DNA from: Paracidovorax anthurii
Lineage (GTDB): Bacteria > Pseudomonadota > Gammaproteobacteria > Burkholderiales > Burkholderiaceae_C
DNA length: 64,000 nt
Assembly: GCF_003269065.1 (NCBI RefSeq)
Contig: NZ_QLTA01000002.1
Span: 62,001 to 126,000 of the forward strand
Direction: 5' to 3'
Shown here: positions 62,863 through 64,000 of the stretch, piece by piece
Layout: the number at the start of each line of letters is the position of its first letter
How positions within the stretch are numbered: the first letter of the stretch is position 1
Notes under the pieces: model-generated
Databases searched by the model: none
What the model was told of the DNA's origin: nothing
Seen by the model: only the letters and a program-made list of their open reading frames with translations
Position numbers and translations under genes: made by a program

Positions 62863-63330
62863 TCAGGCTGCGGGCAGGACGGCGGTGGCGTCGATCTCGA
62901 ACAGCATGCCGTCGAGCGCCAGCCGGGGCACGGGGATCAGCGTGCAGGCGGGCGTGGGCGCATCGCCCCAGCACTCGCGCAGCGCCGCGCCGAAGGTGCG
63001 CAGCCGCTCTTCGGTGTGGTCCACCACCAGCACGGTGAGCCGCGCCACGTCGCGCGGGGTGGCGCCGGCCGAGGCCAGCGCGGTGCGCAGGTTGGCCAGC
63101 GCCAGGCGCACCTGGGCGTCGAAGCCCTCGGCCAGCCGGCCGGAGGCGTCCTCGCCGCCCTGGCCCGCCACATACACGGTGCGGGCGGGGCCTTGCACCA
63201 CCGCGACGTGCGAATAGCCGTTGGGCGCGGGGTCGTAGAGCCCGGGCGGGTTGATGAACGACAGCGAGAAGGGCTGGGCGGGGGCGGGCGTGGAGGACGG
63301 GGTGGCGGGCGAAACGGTGTCGAGGGTCAT
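62863..63330 (-). CDS. RidA/YjgF-family protein
   Basis: 155 residues. RidA-like segments: FSLSFINPPGLYDPAPNGYSHVAVVQGPARTVYVAGQ, then FDAQVRLALANLRTALASAGATPRDV and a C-terminal CTLIPVPRLALDGMLFEIDATAVL. The canonical RidA Arg in the C-terminal IEA-type strand is replaced by context ending VLPAA, so classic imine deaminase activity is uncertain. The ATG at 63330 is the start fitting family length. It lies between the SoxR-box promoter and the MFS gene. Confidence 0.85.
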   Translation of the reverse strand: MTLDTVSPATPSSTPAPAQPFSLSFINPPGLYDPAPNGYSHVAVVQGPARTVYVAGQGGEDASGRLAEGFDAQVRLALANLRTALASAGATPRDVARLTVLVVDHTEERLRTFGAALRECWGDAPTPACTLIPVPRLALDGMLFEIDATAVLPAA

Positions 63331-63399
63331 GGAAGGATGCGATGGAGGCCGGCCCGCGCGCCGCGGCCCCGGGCCACGGCCTCCCACGCATGCGGGGCC

Positions 63400-63417
63400 T
63401 TCCGCACCGGTGCGGAA
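63400..63417. promoter_or_regulatory. 18-base perfect palindrome in the RidA leader
   Basis: TTCCGCACCGGTGCGGAA is fully symmetric. It lies in the 5' leader of the RidA-like/MFS unit, about 157 bases downstream of the predicted promoter and 70 bases before the start codon. It may be a second operator or an RNA stem. Confidence 0.45.
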
Positions 63418-63573
63418 AGGAGCGATACCGTAGGCGTGCATGACGCACAGGGACACCAGGGGCAGCATGTCGTGGTCCGGGAAATGGGGGCGCGGCGCCG
63501 GGCCGGCCTGGGGAAAGCCGGGCGGCGGGCCGCCCGGAACGGCACGGCCGGGGTTCCCGGCCGTGTGACGGGC

Positions 63574-63604
63574 AGTATCGGACCTCAACTAGACTTGAGG
63601 TCAA
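63574..63604 (-). promoter_or_regulatory. SoxR-dependent promoter with SoxR box
   Basis: Reading leftward: TTGACC (63604 to 63599), exactly 19 bases, GATACT (63579 to 63574). The over-long 19-base spacer is the hallmark of MerR-family activated promoters. It contains CCTCAACTAGACTTGAGG (63583-63600), an 18-base near-perfect palindrome with the same outer arms as the E. coli soxS operator (CCTCAAG...CTTGAGG). It faces the RidA-like/MFS unit and is divergent from soxR. Confidence 0.85.
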
Positions 63605-63647
63605 GCCTCTCGTTTTTTCCTTGTTTCCTGCTGCTCCGAGACACCGC

Positions 63648-64000
63648 ATGACCCGACGCATCACCCTGGCCCCGGCACCCGCCGCCCGGCCCGCGCGCGC
63701 GCCCCGCGCCCCCACGCCCGACCTGACCGTGGGCGACGTCGCGGCCCGCAGCGGCCTGGCGGTGTCCGCGCTGCATTTCTACGAGGCCAAGGGCCTGATC
63801 GCCAGCGTGCGCAGCGCCGGCAACCAGCGGCGCTATCCGCGCTCGGTGCTGCGGCGGGTGGCGGTGATCAAGGTGGCGCAGCGCATGGGGCTGCCGCTGG
63901 CCACCATCGCCCAGGCCCTGCAGGCCCTGCCCGAGGGCCGCACGCCCACGGTGGCCGACTGGCGCCGGCTGTCGGCGGCCTGGCGCGGCGAACTCGACGA
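63648..64000 (+). CDS. soxR: Redox-sensitive activator SoxR (N-terminal part; cut by window edge)
   Basis: The visible 117 residues carry a MerR HTH ([26 protein letters not shown]) and the SoxR-specific continuation [37 protein letters not shown] and [13 protein letters not shown], which match E. coli SoxR closely. The [2Fe-2S] Cys cluster would lie beyond the right edge and cannot be checked. An Ala/Pro/Arg-rich N-terminal tail (about 1-26) precedes the HTH. Divergent from the RidA-like/MFS unit, with a SoxR box between. Confidence 0.93.
   Translation, partial: MTRRITLAPAPAARPARAPRAPTPDLTVGDVAARSGLAVSALHFYEAKGLIASVRSAGNQRRYPRSVLRRVAVIKVAQRMGLPLATIAQALQALPEGRTPTVADWRRLSAAWRGELD

Noticed and set aside
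1-64000. CRISPR arrays, insertion sequences, rRNA and tRNA genes
   Set aside because: None seen: no regularly spaced repeats with unique spacers, no transposase-like translation, and no rRNA or complete cloverleaf pattern.

Overview
The window is high-GC DNA densely packed with genes. It looks like a beta-proteobacterium of the Comamonadaceae, most likely a plant-associated Acidovorax. This is inferred from the gene order gltA-sdhE-sdhBADC / GntR / mdh / acnB, a RibB-X type ribBA, a RegB/RegA pair beside a bo3 oxidase, and HrpX-type PIP boxes in front of two genes of unknown function. All names come from reading the translations; no database was searched. No rRNA, tRNA, IS element or CRISPR array was recognised.

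Layout. (a) 1-11.8 kb is a TCA-cycle block. gltA (cut by the left edge), sdhE, sdhB, sdhA, sdhD and sdhC run leftward. A GntR/UTRA regulator lies beside them and diverges from mdh, tam, a CitE-like protein, a Lys/Ala-rich exported protein and acnB. (b) 11.8-19.2 kb is accessory: an SbmA-like transporter, trhP, a LysR/TauE pair, and an ALDH/DAO amine-oxidation pair. (c) 19.3-26.2 kb is cyoABCD-SURF1-regB-regA, a ubiquinol oxidase with a redox-sensing two-component system. (d) 26.4-34.0 kb holds an MFS transporter, tolQRA with ybgC, an aminotransferase, nusB, ribH and ribBA. (e) 34.1-37.8 kb holds a DUF2235 protein, a ferredoxin, a 585-base intergenic region with two repeats that each carry a perfect DnaA box, and a class IV aminotransferase. 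(f) 37.9-45.2 kb is a signalling island: PAS-histidine kinase, periplasmic binding protein, receiver, HTH-receiver fusion, receiver-Hpt and chemoreceptor. (g) 45.2-49.7 kb has a lipoprotein hydrolase and a FUSC transporter. (h) 49.7-57.1 kb is the most interesting part. Two leftward genes of unrecognised family, a 1392-residue protein and a 406-residue protein with a tandem duplication, flank gshA. Each is preceded by an exact PIP box about 145-150 bases upstream of its start, so both are strong candidates for HrpX-controlled type III effectors. (i) 57.2-64 kb holds a TPP enzyme, a LysE exporter, small proteins, an RbgA-like GTPase, and a SoxR circuit: soxR (cut by the right edge) with a SoxR box in a 19-base-spaced promoter that faces a RidA-like/MFS pair.

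How it fits together. The left half is core respiration and its regulation: TCA enzymes feed succinate dehydrogenase and the quinol oxidase, and RegBA reads the quinone pool. The right half carries environment sensing and host interaction: chemosensory phosphorelay, putative effectors, and a SoxR-linked exporter.
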